A stretch of DNA of 64,000 nt, from the NCBI GenBank assembly GCA_024195585.1, contig SWBL01000192.1, positions 31,846-95,845 of the forward strand, given 5' to 3'. The position numbers and the translations under genes were made by a program. The stretch is from Aureobasidium sp. EXF-3400 (lineage: Eukaryota > Ascomycota > Dothideomycetes > Dothideales > Saccotheciaceae). This document shows positions 21,192 to 32,462 of this stretch, one piece after another (position 1 is the first letter of the stretch; each line of letters opens with the position of its first letter). The notes below the pieces were generated by a model that saw only the letters and a program-made list of their open reading frames with translations, had not been told where the DNA came from and did no database searches.

Positions 21192-21893
21192 TCAATATTG
21201 AGGCGGGACGAAGGAGCTCTTGCTTGTTCGCTCATCGTAGACGTGGAAGCCGAACTCGGCAGCATTGGGAGGAGTGTATACTGCTCAAACGTTAGCAGGC
21301 AATTGTAAGACACGGCGTTAACACAACTCACGGTGTAGCGACATGGCAGGCTGTGTGGGGTTGGGGTTGAAGACACGGTGAAGGCCAATCTGATCGGAGA
21401 TGTAGGTAACCTCATCAGGATGATAGACAGTCTCTTTCTTGACCTGCAGCGGATGAATCGATGTATCTCCACTTTCTGGCTTTTCGTAGATGGTCTCGGT
21501 AAGGTTGCCTTTGAGGATCTTCATGATGCAGTGGGCATCGGCGTGATCGTGGATCAAGCTGCCTTTGCCAGGGTTCCAGACGATGAGGATCAAGTTTGCT
21601 TTGCCATTGACGTTATCGACAATATTCCGTGTGTATCCTCTGCTCCTGTCTGCACGAGCGTAGCGCTCCCAGTGCTTTGTGTTGGATGTGTATTTGGCCA
21701 TGATAGCTTTGATGTGATCAGGGTCGACATGGGCTGAGTCGATGCCGGAAGACGGGCCCAGGTACTGGCGGATTTCTTGGACAAGCCGACCAAACGGATC
21801 ATCGGATACGGCGGATTTGCAAGTGGCACAACAGTGCAGGTGAGGTTGACTGGTCATGTTGGCCATGGAGGAAAGCGGAGCTGCAACAGACAT
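21192..21893 (-). CDS. CDO1: Cysteine dioxygenase
   Basis: This cytosolic non-haem iron enzyme oxidises L-cysteine to cysteine sulfinate, controlling cysteine levels and sulfur catabolism. The product is 216 residues from exons 21893-21332 and 21280-21192 (51-nt intron, C|TA Leu junction). Family features are KHWERYARADRSRGYTRNIVD, the iron ligand pair HDHADAHC followed by IMKILKGNL, YISDQIGLHRVFNP with the third His, and the conserved C-terminal LYTPP motif restored by splicing. The Cys right after the His of DAHC corresponds to the crosslinking Cys of animal CDO. An N-terminal extension with CCATC precedes the domain. It is divergent from RBG1. Confidence 0.93.
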
Positions 21894-22502
21894 GATGGAG
21901 TCCAGTAGATGGGCGGTGCTTGCTGTTATATTCAGACGGTGCGTGATGATTTGTCAGAAGCAGAAAACAGATGTACGAGAAGCAAAAGGGAAGAAAGTGA
22001 TTATGGCATGTCTAGGCGTGATATTTGTATTGATGATTGCTGTTGCGAGAAGTCGGCGACATTTGACGCAATCGCCAAAGTCAAGGGCTCATGATTGAAA
22101 ATGTCGCCGGCCTTTGACCGCGTGTCGATAGCCTGTCATTTGTCTGTCCGTTCATACGAGCCATATCTCATAGAAAAATTCGCGCAGTCAGTGGATCGCT
22201 AAGAGGACAAGAGTTGGAAGTTTTGAGAGAAATACCGCAGGTTCCATGTGCTTGTAAGGTTGATAGGGTGGTGTGGGTGCAGTTACTCGGCCCTTGCAGA
22301 GGGCGGCGATCCGGGAAAGAACCCCGCAGTCGTCATTGCTCTGGCTGGCACTTGCCAAATTTGCAACTTCGACTTCTCACAATCCGCAAGCCGTCGCCCG
22401 TGTCTATACCGCAAATCAACCATCGACCCTCGCTACACCCGTCGCGAGATATCATCGTCCCCTGCGCACTAGCCGCTCTATCCTACACGAACACCATCCA
22501 TC
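21894..22502. other. Divergent promoter region CDO / RBG1
   Basis: No gene is seen; it is presumed to hold the promoters of the two flanking genes. Confidence 0.5.
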
Positions 22503-23833
22503 ATGGCGACTACCGTTGACAAGGTGCGCCACCACCACAATTCCGAAACAAGAAAAATTGTTGCTCACACCTTGTGCACTACAGATCAAGCAGATCGAAG
22601 ATGAAATGGCCAAGACCCAAAAGAACAAGGCCACCTCCTTCCATTTGGGTACATATCCCCATTCCGCGCAACCAAGCAAGAGCCAGAGCATACAATACTA
22701 ACCACCTTAACAGGTCAATTGAAGGCCAAGTTGGCAAAACTGAAGAGAGAACTCCTCACTCCCACATCAAGTGGCGGTGGTGGTGGTGCCGGTTTCGATG
22801 TCGCTAGAACTGGTGTTGCCAGTGTGTATGTATATTGAGTCAACTTGCTAAAAGACACGACCTAATGCTCGACAGTGGTTTCATTGGTTTCCCCTCGGTC
22901 GGAAAAAGTACCCTCATGAGTCGATTGACTGGTCAACACTCCGAAGCCGCTGCATACGAATTCACAACTCTCACTACTGTGCCCGGTCAAGTCCAGTACA
23001 ATGGCGCAAAGATTCAGATTCTCGATTTGCCCGGTATCATTCAAGGTGCCAAGGACGGAAAGGGTCGTGGTCGTCAGGTCATCGCTGTCGCAAAGACTTG
23101 CCATTTGATTTTCATCGTCCTCGACGTTAACAAGCCTCTTACCGACAAGCGTGTTATCGAGAATGAACTCGAAGGCTTCGGTATCAGAATCAACAAGTCC
23201 CCGCCAAACATTCACTTCAAGAAAAAGGACAAGGGTGGTATCGCCATCACCAACACCGTTCCTCTTACCCACATCGATCACGACGAGATCAAGGCCGTCA
23301 TGCAAGAATACAAGATCTCCTCAGCCGACATTGCCATCCGTTGCGACGCCACCATCGACGACCTGATTGATATCCTGGAAGCAAAGGCCAGAAGTTACAT
23401 TCCTGTCATCTACGCTCTCAACAAGATCGACGCCATCTCAATCGAAGAACTCGACCTACTATACCGTATCCCCAACGCCTGTCCCATCAGTTCCGAGCAC
23501 GGCTGGAACGTCGACGAACTCATGGAGCAAATGTGGGAGAAGCTCAACCTGTGCAGAGTATACACAAAGCCCAAGGGCAGAGCTCCTGATTACACTGCTC
23601 CCGTCGTTTTGAGAGCAAACGCTCGCACAGTCGAGGACTTCGTATGTTTTCCAAGCCTTCCATCTGCAGTTCCAAGCTAACATTTCGCCAAGTGTAACGC
23701 CATTCACAAGACGATTGTCGAACAATTCAAGGTCGCCATCGTCTACGGCAAATCCGTCAGACATCAGCCTCAAAGAGTCGGCCTTTCCCACGAGCTTGCC
23801 GATGAAGACGTCTTGACCATCATCAAGCGATAA
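22503..23833 (+). CDS. RBG1: DRG-family ribosome-associated GTPase Rbg1
   Basis: This OBG/DRG-family GTPase associates with translating ribosomes with its partner Tma46 (DFRP1) and helps resolve stalled translation. The product is 367 residues from exons 22503-22523, 22585-22648, 22714-22825, 22876-23641 and 23693-23833. The first exon codes only MATTVDK. It matches Rbg1/DRG1 in order: [29 protein letters not shown], a Gly-rich linker, G1 [10 protein letters not shown]3 [20 protein letters not shown], then a C-terminal TGS domain with [11 protein letters not shown] and the final [21 protein letters not shown]. The RTGVASVGF segment across the third intron is as in yeast Rbg1 rather than Rbg2. 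Confidence 0.95.
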
Positions 23834-25441
23834 ATACGCGCATGCACGTCACTCGCCTACAAACCATTTCTCCCTACATTTGATATCCCCGGTTTGAACG
23901 ACTGCCTCGAGTCGAGATCAACGATCCCGTTGGTCGATATTACTTGCTGCAGCCCTTGTCATACCCACACAACATACGCTAGTGTCCACCTCACCACACT
24001 CTCGTATCATGAACAACAATGACCGGTCCGGTAAGAGACCTCTTCTTTTTTTTTTCTCCTTACGGAAATTCTCATTTCAGATAGACTGGCTTTTGCCCTT
24101 GGAAAATACACGGGTTTTATCCAATGATTTTTATCATATTCTTCATCTATCCTTTTACTGCTTTCCATTCTTTTTCGATGCATGCAATTTTTTGATTGGC
24201 CAAGACGTTGTTATCTTTATTTCCACCCGCAAAGCAGGTGCATAACCGCCCCGCCATAGCCTCGGCCCGCATTCGACATTTAATCAAAAGGACCCTCACT
24301 CGACATGCGATTCGTCAATTCTGGTTGTTTTTGAAGCCAGCCATGCCGCTTGGTGAGCTGATCCAATAACGCAAGGCAGCTCTGTCTTGTGGAGAAACAC
24401 CATGTCTCGCTCGGCTTGACTGTTCGGGTGCTGCAGTGTAGCCCGCCTAGTGACGAGGGTTTGCAGTCGTCTGCGACGGCGCTGTCCGAACGACTGCTGG
24501 CCTAGAGCTTGAATGCTCAACGAAACTGATATCGCGCTTACGTTGTAGAGACGTCCGTTTGAGGACGATTGCAGGCGGGATGTCAGGACTAATATACCAC
24601 TGGTCTACGGCCGGATCAATGAGAGTTGCGACACGGCATTCCATGGCACCATTGGTGTTTGCGATGTGTTGTAATGTCGGCGCTTGGGCCTCCATCCACC
24701 ATCACCGCAACCACCACCAGGCCTTCAGCCCACAGCAAGCAGGAAGCCGATCATCTGGTCCCAGCTTCCTGAGACGATTACGGGCGGCTCCCCTTCCGTG
24801 TGGAGTTCCCTTATGACCGTGCATGCAACGATGCAGGCGGCCAACAAAGCGGCCGCAGCAGCAGGTCCTTTAGAGTCTTTACGAGCCCCGGTCCTCTACA
24901 TCCAACATGCATGGTGGCCCAGCTCTTGCTTAACAGCGATCCAATACGTCGAATCTAGTGGTTGCCATCCCCCTCCTTTTCTTTGCGCCCTGTACCCACT
25001 ACCTTGGTCCTCATCTGTACATCATGTCAATGGTCTCCAGCCGCTGATGATCTATGAACATTTATTGCGGTAATCCTTTCGGACACCAGTCTCGTACCGT
25101 CCCGAAGAGGTTAACTTAATTTCTCGTAGGCAAGCCCTGCTTTGACACTATCGTCTCCGATTACCACCTCTTAGGCAAGCAACCTTTCTGTCCCTGGGAC
25201 TTCTTAGTATCTGCACTTATGCCTAATAAACTGCAGAAGCTTTCTCTACATATCGTCAAGGTTCAACGTCGAGCTGCATGCTTCGGCTCGTATGGGGACT
25301 GTGCTTTACTTCATCCAGGAACAACTTGCATGCTCGCCAGGTTCAAGTTTCCGCTTAATAGTCTCTGGCCGCTTGAGAAATTTGCTACAAAGGAGTACAT
25401 TGCCTGGACTGGTCCAAGGCCGTTTTGTGTAACTTACCACA
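23834..25441. other. 1.6-kb stretch with no recognised gene
   Basis: This is the largest gap in the window. It includes a T-rich region (24040-24240) after RBG1. Open frames at 24296-24816 and 24684-25073 lack protein-like composition or splice-supported extension. It may hold long leaders, a promoter or an unrecognised non-coding RNA; I see no repeat. Confidence 0.4.
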
Positions 25442-27040
25442 ATGGAGGATGGATCTGAGCAACAACATCCGATCGCCTTTGACAGCATTCCAATGAGGTG
25501 GTCAGAACAACAATCGTACCCTCACTCATATCATGGTACACCGGCACAGGAGTATCCAGGATTCGGCTGGGGGTCGCCGCCAGTTCCAATGCAGTCAGCT
25601 GCTTTCTCGCAATCACCACCATTGAGACCAACACATCAACAACTGCAGCCATTGATGATGCCGTGGCCGAGTATGCTAGGAAGTCAACAGACGTTCTATC
25701 CACCTTTGGCACCGCAAGCTCAAGTGGGTACGATATCGCCTCCTACTGTGACTCCCGTATCAGCGGCCTCGTCTTCCAAATCAGGTCCATCGGTGCGCAA
25801 GACGCTGTCAGATGATGATCGCCGGAGAATGTGCAAGTACGCTGAGGAGAATCCAACTGCCAAGCAGACCGAGATAGGGTGTAAGTAATTATTCATGTCA
25901 GGAGAGATTCTAAAGCTGACTTCTAATCAGATCTGTTCGGAGTAGAGCGAAGGTATGCCTTAGAACATACTCATCACTAACATGAAGACTGACAAATACA
26001 AAAGCACTGTATCAAAGGTTCTCCGAAAGAAAGAGCAATACCTAAACCACGCCCCACCAAAGGAAACCCCACGCTCACCACCGACCAAACGCTCCAAAGC
26101 ACGGCTTCCGGACATCGAAAAGACCCTCTCAGCCTGGGTCATCAAAGAGCAAAAGAAGGGCTCTTTCATCACCGACGACGCCATACGCGAACAAGCCTAC
26201 TACTTTGCTTCTATTCCCGGCCCTGACACTGCAACCTTGAATCCCATCAACAACCCTGGCTGGCTTGAAAAGTTCAAGCAAAAACACCACGTCAATGGTA
26301 TCGGCATCAAGTCAAACAGCAATATACGCAAAGATTCCGTCGCTACTGACTACGACAACAAAACGCCAACATCACCCTCTGATGATCCTGCATCCAGCTC
26401 ACCAGACACTGTATTCCCTGCCCTCGACACCAACATCGACGCCAAACCCGTCCTCTCCCCTCACCTCTCCAAACGCAACAGAAGAAAATCTCCTCCCTCC
26501 ATCGATATAGCAATAACCTCTCTAGGCAACGCGTCCACCTGTTTTTCTCCTTCTCTACTCGCCTCCCCCACTTCTCCCTTTTTCTCCTCGTCCACGTCTC
26601 AAATTTCTTCCACGGGAGGGTTGCATTCACCTTTCCTGACTCAAAACTTCAGAGCACTGGATACGTTTATGGTTGACTCACCCCCTGCTGAAGATGAGGA
26701 GAGAGGATTTTTTGAGGGGCAAATAGGAGAAGCAAAAGAGAGATTGGGCAGTATTGATGAGTGTATGGAAGATATTTCTTTACTGCCGCAGGATGAGGGG
26801 GAGCAAGATATTAAGACAGTGGATCCTAGTGCTTTGGGAGGAGTGGGTGTATTGGGATTGGAGGTGGGACTAGAGATGGGAAGAGGAGAGGAGAGAAACA
26901 CAAACCCGAAAGTTACAGAAGAGGAAGCGAGAAAAGCGTTAAGTGTGCTGGTTGAATACTTCAAAGGGCAACCACGAGGAAGTTTGGATGTTGCTGAGGG
27001 AATACTGTTGGGGAGGTTGAAGGAGAAGTTGTTGCGTTGA
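25442..27040 (+). CDS. CENP-B-type HTH DNA-binding protein
   Basis: The product is 498 residues from exons 25442-25880, 25931-25952 and 26005-27040, the middle exon being only 22 nt. The N-terminus is Pro/Gln/Ser-rich. A CENP-B N-terminal HTH follows (about 118-170: TLSDDDRRRMCKYAEENPTAKQTEIGYLFGVERSTVSKVLRKKEQYL), whose recognition helix is built from all three exons. The second, CENPB-type HTH runs to about 255 (DIEKTLSAWVIKEQ through NPGWLEKFKQKHH). The C-terminal half is disordered and acidic with no DDE transposase domain. This suggests a host regulator derived from a pogo-type transposase, like fission yeast Abp1/Cbh proteins, rather than a mobile element. Target sites are unknown. Confidence 0.85.
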
Positions 27041-27599
27041 GTGGAATACTGTACATCTGCACATCTGCAGGTTTGGAAGAGTTGGCTGTGGACTTTTACT
27101 CTGCTGGTTTGTTTGTCTTGCGAAGATATTGTTTTCTGTACTTCCTTTCTGTTCTTCTTCTTTCGTCACTTCTTACCTGCTGGTTTCAGGTATTTGCTTT
27201 TCGCTGTCCATGCTCTTGGATCCTACATCTACTTTTCTATCCTTGGATCTCCTCATTTCCCTTCTGTTACATTTCTATTGGTTTATCTTCTGTACTGCTT
27301 TGCTGTTTCCCTTTTCTTTGTTCTCATTCGGTTTTCCTTGCTGAGTTGTTTTTTCTTATTTGGTTCTTCTTCCGGTTACATACAGCATGCCATTTGACAG
27401 AAAGGAAGGGCACGAACAGATACATACAAGATTTGCATTTCCATTGACCCGCTCGCGCAGGTCTTCTATCATCGATGGGAAAGGGGGTTACAACTTCGGA
27501 TATTCCTATCATTTCGGGTCTTTATGTTTATAGTAAATAGCAATATATCATGTCTTTCTCGACTTCTACACACCAGTCTTCTCTCATACTCCCATCTCT
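27041..27599. other. T-rich convergent 3' region
   Basis: The stretch is strongly T-rich on the plus strand and lies between the 3' ends of the CENP-B-type gene and the PXA gene. Hydrophobic open frames at 27037-27447 come from this bias and are not called. Confidence 0.5.
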
Positions 27600-30178
27600 T
27601 CAAAGCCCTTGGACTTTCTGCTCCGCCAACTCAGGAAACAACCTCACGACCACTAAGTCTACAATCCCTACGATCAAATGTTTATTCAAATACGCATCTC
27701 CAAAGGCATCCAACATATCCTCTACCTGCTTCTGCACCTGCTCTTTACTCCTATTCGCAAACACTTGTTTGACGGCGATCGGAGGTAAAGCAGCAATGAT
27801 GGAAGCGGCACACTTTGCTCGCAGTTCGATAGCCTCTTCGGGCGTGGGTGGCACGCGACCGGGGCCAAGAGAATTGTTGGGAAACATGTTTGTGCGGATG
27901 AGTAAAAGGATGGAAGGTAAGCGAGTGGGATCGAGGATTTTGGTGTGGATGTGGTGCGAGAGGAGTCTACAGATGTCGCAAAGTCAGCAAATTGATACTT
28001 TCCAATCGATCGGGTTTCTTCGATGGTCGTAAAACATTTGAGTGTCAGGGATGAGAGTTGAAATGATGCGTGAAGTGTGTATGTGTGTGTGTCGATAGAT
28101 TGACGAGAAGGCCTGGAATCTGTCGGGATCATGCTGGGCGTTCCGCCACTGTTACACAACAGATAGTTTGCCTAAGCGCCTATGAACAGCAAGCAAGGAA
28201 ATGGAAAGCGGGTATCCAGAATCGAGGCCGCTCGCTAGGTCGCAGATAGGTTGCAGCAAATGTTCGATGTCTCAAGCCATTGGTAGACCAAGACGGCGGT
28301 GCCCGGCAAATGTCGCTCGCTCTAGTTTTTCATACAAGATAATATGCAGCTTCCGTATCGAGGCAGGCGTCTCCGGGCTGCGATACTACATCGCATGCAG
28401 TAGCATTGACAAGAGGAATCCAAGTATTGACGTAAATATCGGATAAAGTCGCAACGATGAGAGTCGGGTTTTGAGTTCCTTGCGATGAGCGCTTCGAAAC
28501 GCGACGTGGCGTCCTCTCACAAACTCCTGTGTGCGTCGAGAATACGCAGCGCGAGCCATCATGTCGGTATTTCTTGCTGCAAGCGCCATGTTCTGCAACC
28601 AAGATGCGGCTGACAGGCGGGCAACTTGTCGCGAAAGGGCATTGGCTCAAGCCGGGATCAAGTGACTGAAAGTACATGCGGGGCTACCAAGATACTAGAC
28701 CGACATGGCTGAAATCCGGTGGAGGGGAGACAATAAAAAAAGTCGATCGGTGGATATCGCAGCGGACGAACAGGATGTATACGGAGGGAAAGAGGAAGAA
28801 AAGGAAAAGTAAACTCACCTGTCCAATCTGCTGTTTGTGCAACCCACCTTCCACGAACTGCAGATCAACAGCCACTGTATGTACGCACCCATGGTAGTAA
28901 GCCAAGGCATATGCAAGTCCAAAGAAAGCAAATGCGAGCAGCAACTCCAGAGGGACATTCCTAGGATTGGTCTCTTCGAACTGTCGCGTGTTGATTGCTG
29001 GGATAGTGAGCCGCTGTCGTCCAAGTGGCCATGCGTCGAGTCTTTTCTGTTATTCGTCCTCGGAGGCAGAGATGCGGCATCTGACAGAGCTGTAAAGAAC
29101 GCGCGTATGGTTATGAAGGCAAGGAAGACGTATTGCATGACCTGCAGGAACACGCCGGACAGAGTGTCCACTGGGCTTCTTCTCACGACGGCGGGCGGCT
29201 CATCAGCTTCGTCACTGTCGTCTGCCAGAAGGCCAAACTTCTCGAGGCGATTCGGACTGATAGGTGGTTGCTGCAGTACATCGGGTTCAGTAGGACGAAG
29301 GATGGCAAGTATTTTGGAAACAACATCCCAGATGAACCAGCCTTCACAGATATTGCCGCAGACTCCTCGCCCAATGATCAACTCTGAAAATACTTCAGTC
29401 ACTAATACTCTCAGAGGTGGATTGTCGAGATCTTCCGGTGGGAGCAGATTAGACAATACTCCTTGGATAAGCAATTGACGCCATACGGCTTCATTCTCGG
29501 CCTGATCTAGTGATGCGAGAGATCCGGGCTCAAAGGGAACTGGGGAGAGGGCAGGATGAGGATTGATGGCGTGATAGATTTCTCTCGGATTTGCTACGAG
29601 TAACGAAGTGTATGATCCGCTATGTGCAGTTCGATAGGCTGACAAGTAATTAATAAAGGAAGTACGATATGTCTCCTGCTGATGTGACAGTTACCTGTAA
29701 CATGGACGTCGATCAGTTCCGGGAGTTCATCAAATATCATGGCTTCCAGATCCACAGCTGTTATCCGTTGCTCTAGAGCACGTGTGCAGTGAGCGATAAT
29801 GTGGACGACTTGATCAGTAAACTCCTGGTCCGGGGTGATCTTGGAATACCAAGCCTGTACGAAGTCCTTGATGATGATGGAGATGAGAGCATAGAGTTGA
29901 AGATCGACTTGATTAGAAGTGGTCAATGGGGGCAGCAATTCAGACAAAGGTTGGGAGGTGTTTCGTGCTCTGCTACCCTCCGGGCCTGTGAGTTGCTGAG
30001 GGCATAGAGTTCGTTTGATGAAAGCAACTGTGGCCTCATCGGAATAGGTTGAGTCGATCTTTTTGCTGCTCTTAGATCTCGTGTGTCTCAGTTTGTTTGG
30101 ATTGTTGCTGCCGATGGACGTGTTGCTCTTAGTCCTCGCATGACCACGCGGAGCAGCGCGGCCTTGTTCTTGATCCAT
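27600..30178 (-). CDS. PXA-domain protein (sorting-nexin-like)
   Basis: The product is 556 residues from exons 30178-29695, 29638-28819 and 27966-27600. A basic, Ser-rich N-terminus leads into a PXA domain (about residues 55-250: LQLYALISIIIKDFVQAWYSKITPDQEFTDQVVHIIAHCTRALEQRI, then the DLEAMIFDELPELIDVHV motif). PXA proteins are linked to endosomal or membrane traffic. The C-terminus has GMSLWSCCSHLLSLDLHMPWL, LLSHHIHTKILDP and AYLNKHLIVGIVDLVVVRLFPEL, as in fungal homologues. The second intron is 852 nt (27967-28818), yet it has GTGAGT and a TGCTGAC branch close to TAG, and it joins LDR to LLSHH exactly as homologues would need. A 115-codon minus-strand frame (28677-28330) lies within it. 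The gene is divergent from MED10. Confidence 0.82.
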
Positions 30179-30444
30179 TGGTAATATTCAGGTCCAGAAG
30201 CATTTCCGGTGTAGGGTTATTGAATTGGTGCAATAATTGAGAGACATTCGCACATGTTAGTGTTTGATTGTGAAGATAAATTGATGGAGAGTGTTGATGT
30301 GCACAAAGGTACGGAGGTGGTCCGTAATTTGGGTGGGGCCTTGGTCGCTGGCAGGTGCGCTGGACCCCGGATCGTGATCTTGCTTGACATGACCCGGATC
30401 GTCACTTCTTCATCTTTGACCATCCACCGGACTCTCTTGTCGCC

Positions 30445-30974
30445 ATGGCTTCTACAGATGGCCTCGACCAGGTCGAAGGTAGGTCAGCAGCGTCACTTCC
30501 CAGTCCGCTCATTACTGACCGTCTCACAGAGCAGCTCAAAGCCGTCATCGACAACTTGTACATGCTCATCTGCCAGGCGCATGAGTTCCGCGGTTCGCAA
30601 ACAACAGAAGCCATGACCTTTGAGATGTAATCCACCACTCTATTATCCTGATGATCCAGGCTATCGTGCTGACACGCCATTCCAGCAAACGCCTTATCCA
30701 GAATTTGCTCTCGTTGTGCCAGACCGCCCGCGTCCTTCCGACTAGCCTTCCACCAGAGGTCATCGAATACGTAGAACGTTCACGAAATCCCGACATCTAC
30801 ACCCGCGAATTTGTCGAGCTGGTGCAGAGACTCAATCAACAGCTTAAGGGCAGGAGCCAAGCTTTCGCCGACTTCAGGGACATACTAGCAAGAGAGATGA
30901 CCGCCGCTCTGCCCGACTGCAAACAAGACATTACAATGGTCGTCGAAAGTACTGGAGCCAGGGCCCCAGCCTGA
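30445..30974 (+). CDS. MED10: Mediator complex subunit 10
   Basis: Med10 (Nut2) is part of the middle module of Mediator, which links transcription factors to RNA polymerase II. The product is 139 residues from exons 30445-30478, 30530-30626 and 30686-30974. Family features are EEQLKAVIDNLYMLICQAHEFRGSQTTEAMTFEIKRLIQNL and the C-terminal LPPEVIEYVERSRNPDIYTREFVELVQRLNQQLKGRSQAFADFRDILA. The first intron (51 nt) is in frame and stop-free, but it has GTAGGT, TACTGAC and CACAG, and removing it restores the family sequence. The 3' end is 61 bp from the convergent polyprenol reductase. Confidence 0.93.
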
Positions 30975-31035
30975 AGGATCTTTTGCTTCTATTCTATACC
31001 TGGCACCCCATGTCGCCCATCTTCCGATATCCAGA

Positions 31036-32032
31036 TCAGAAGACGAAGGGGATCATCCTCCACTTCCCGCTCATGCTGTCAGGTCCAAACTTCTGTACAT
31101 ACCATTCTCTGGTCCCATCCGCCGTCACTCCGAGGTTCACAGCCACGAAAATAAGAGCACAAACGACTGTCCAGTTGAGGATAGCACCGGCCGGGGCTGC
31201 AACAATCGAAATCGCAAAGTAGATCAAACACTCGACAAAATAGTGAGGGCAGACCAGACGTTGGAACACTGGATGCTCCGGCACGCTGTACTTCTTCAAG
31301 GATGCCAGATATCCATGGCAATCGTGCTGCACCCCAGAAGCAAGGATAAAGATCAAGCACCCCACAAAAGTGCGAAGCGATGGAGGCTCGATGGTCAAGT
31401 GTGAGAAATCGAAAGATTTCTCGAGAAGAGTTGCTAGAAGAGGGAAACAGAGTCAGAGCAGCAAGACACGGATTTTTACAAGACCAAAACCTACGAGCAC
31501 CTTCGACCCAGACGGCTACGCTCATGCTAGCATAAAACCACACCCCCAAAGCCCAGTGGCCGATCCACATGCGAGCATTGGAAGGCTTAGTAAATTCCAA
31601 ACATTCATACAAACGACGAACACCTTGAAGGAGCATCAGTATCCATGTGACGATGATTTGATCCAAGGTCATGGACTTTTTGATGTCGACCAAGGATGCC
31701 AGATGGCGCCAGAGCGATTGATCAAGAAGGATCTGAGAAAACCATATGAATGAACACAGTGTGGACACAAGGTAGAATGACCCAAACCAACTATGAGGCA
31801 CCTGGAAAGTGGCAAGTGCATCTAGTGGGTTGGCGGTGAGTTTTTTGGGCTGTTGGCCATTTTGACGAGAACCATATGCTAAGAAACGAGTGCGAAGAGA
31901 AGGGACGCAATGTGCAAGAAGAGCCTGTGAAGAGTCAGCGCACATGAACACGTCTTCTGAGTTCTGCTTTTATCTCACAGCAATGGCTGCCAGCAAGAAG
32001 GAAGCCCTCAAAAATATTACGAGGTCAAGCAT
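31036..32032 (-). CDS. DFG10: Polyprenol reductase (Dfg10/SRD5A3-like)
   Basis: This ER membrane enzyme belongs to the steroid 5-alpha-reductase family and reduces polyprenol in the dolichol route that feeds protein glycosylation. The product is 293 residues from exons 32032-31979, 31924-31495 and 31433-31036. The first exon codes an 18-residue hydrophobic start (MLDLVIFLRASFLLAAIA). Several membrane spans follow. Family motifs are RRLYECLEF, GVQHDCHGYLASLKKY, LVCPHYFVECLIYFA (the HY/E motif of the reductase site), and the C-terminal TREWYVQKFG with MIPFVF at the very end. ATG 32032 is used because the longer second-exon frame starts only at a GTG. It is divergent from the HOS4-like gene. Confidence 0.88.
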
Positions 32033-32462
32033 GGCGCTAGAAGTGTAAGTTCCTGAGGCGGTTGTTACAGACTGATGGCGTCCTAAAAGGCGCATGCAAA
32101 GAATTCGGTCAAGCGCAACACAAGCCAGCAACAGGCTTCGCTAACAGGCTTCAGACACAACGAGGCTACGCTCGGATGGACACCACATCAAAACCAGGCA
32201 AGAACAAGCCCCGACTGTCGGTGAGATTGCTAGAGATGTATGGATCGGCGGCGGTGGGTGCACGTGACTGACGATCCGTGCGCACGTTAGACACAGCGGA
32301 CCGCCTTCCAAGGTGCAGCTCTTGCTAACGGGAACTTGACACTTGCTTCTTTCAATCCACACACAACCTCTGCCCGCCCCTTTTACCACCTGCCCACTCG
32401 ACATTTCACCCTGCGGAGCCGGTCTTCGCGTTACCCTTGTATTGCATGGCCATATCCGCGGC
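32033..32462. other. Divergent promoter region DFG10 / HOS4-like
   Basis: Nothing beyond presumed promoters. The HOS4 frame is open back to about 32343 but contains no ATG before 32463. Confidence 0.5.

Noticed and set aside
24684..25073. 129-codon frame in the 1.6-kb gap
   Set aside because: Pro/Trp/His-rich composition, no splice-supported extension, and no recognisable domain.
27037..27447. Hydrophobic frames downstream of the CENP-B-type gene
   Set aside because: They come from the T-rich 3' region; Phe/Leu/Ser bias only.
28330..28677. 115-codon frame inside the PXA intron as an independent gene
   Set aside because: No family match, no separate promoter or splice support, and the flanking exons join well without it. 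Kept only as a finding about the intron.
32343..32462. 40-codon extension of the HOS4-like protein
   Set aside because: It begins at a TTG with no ATG before 32463.
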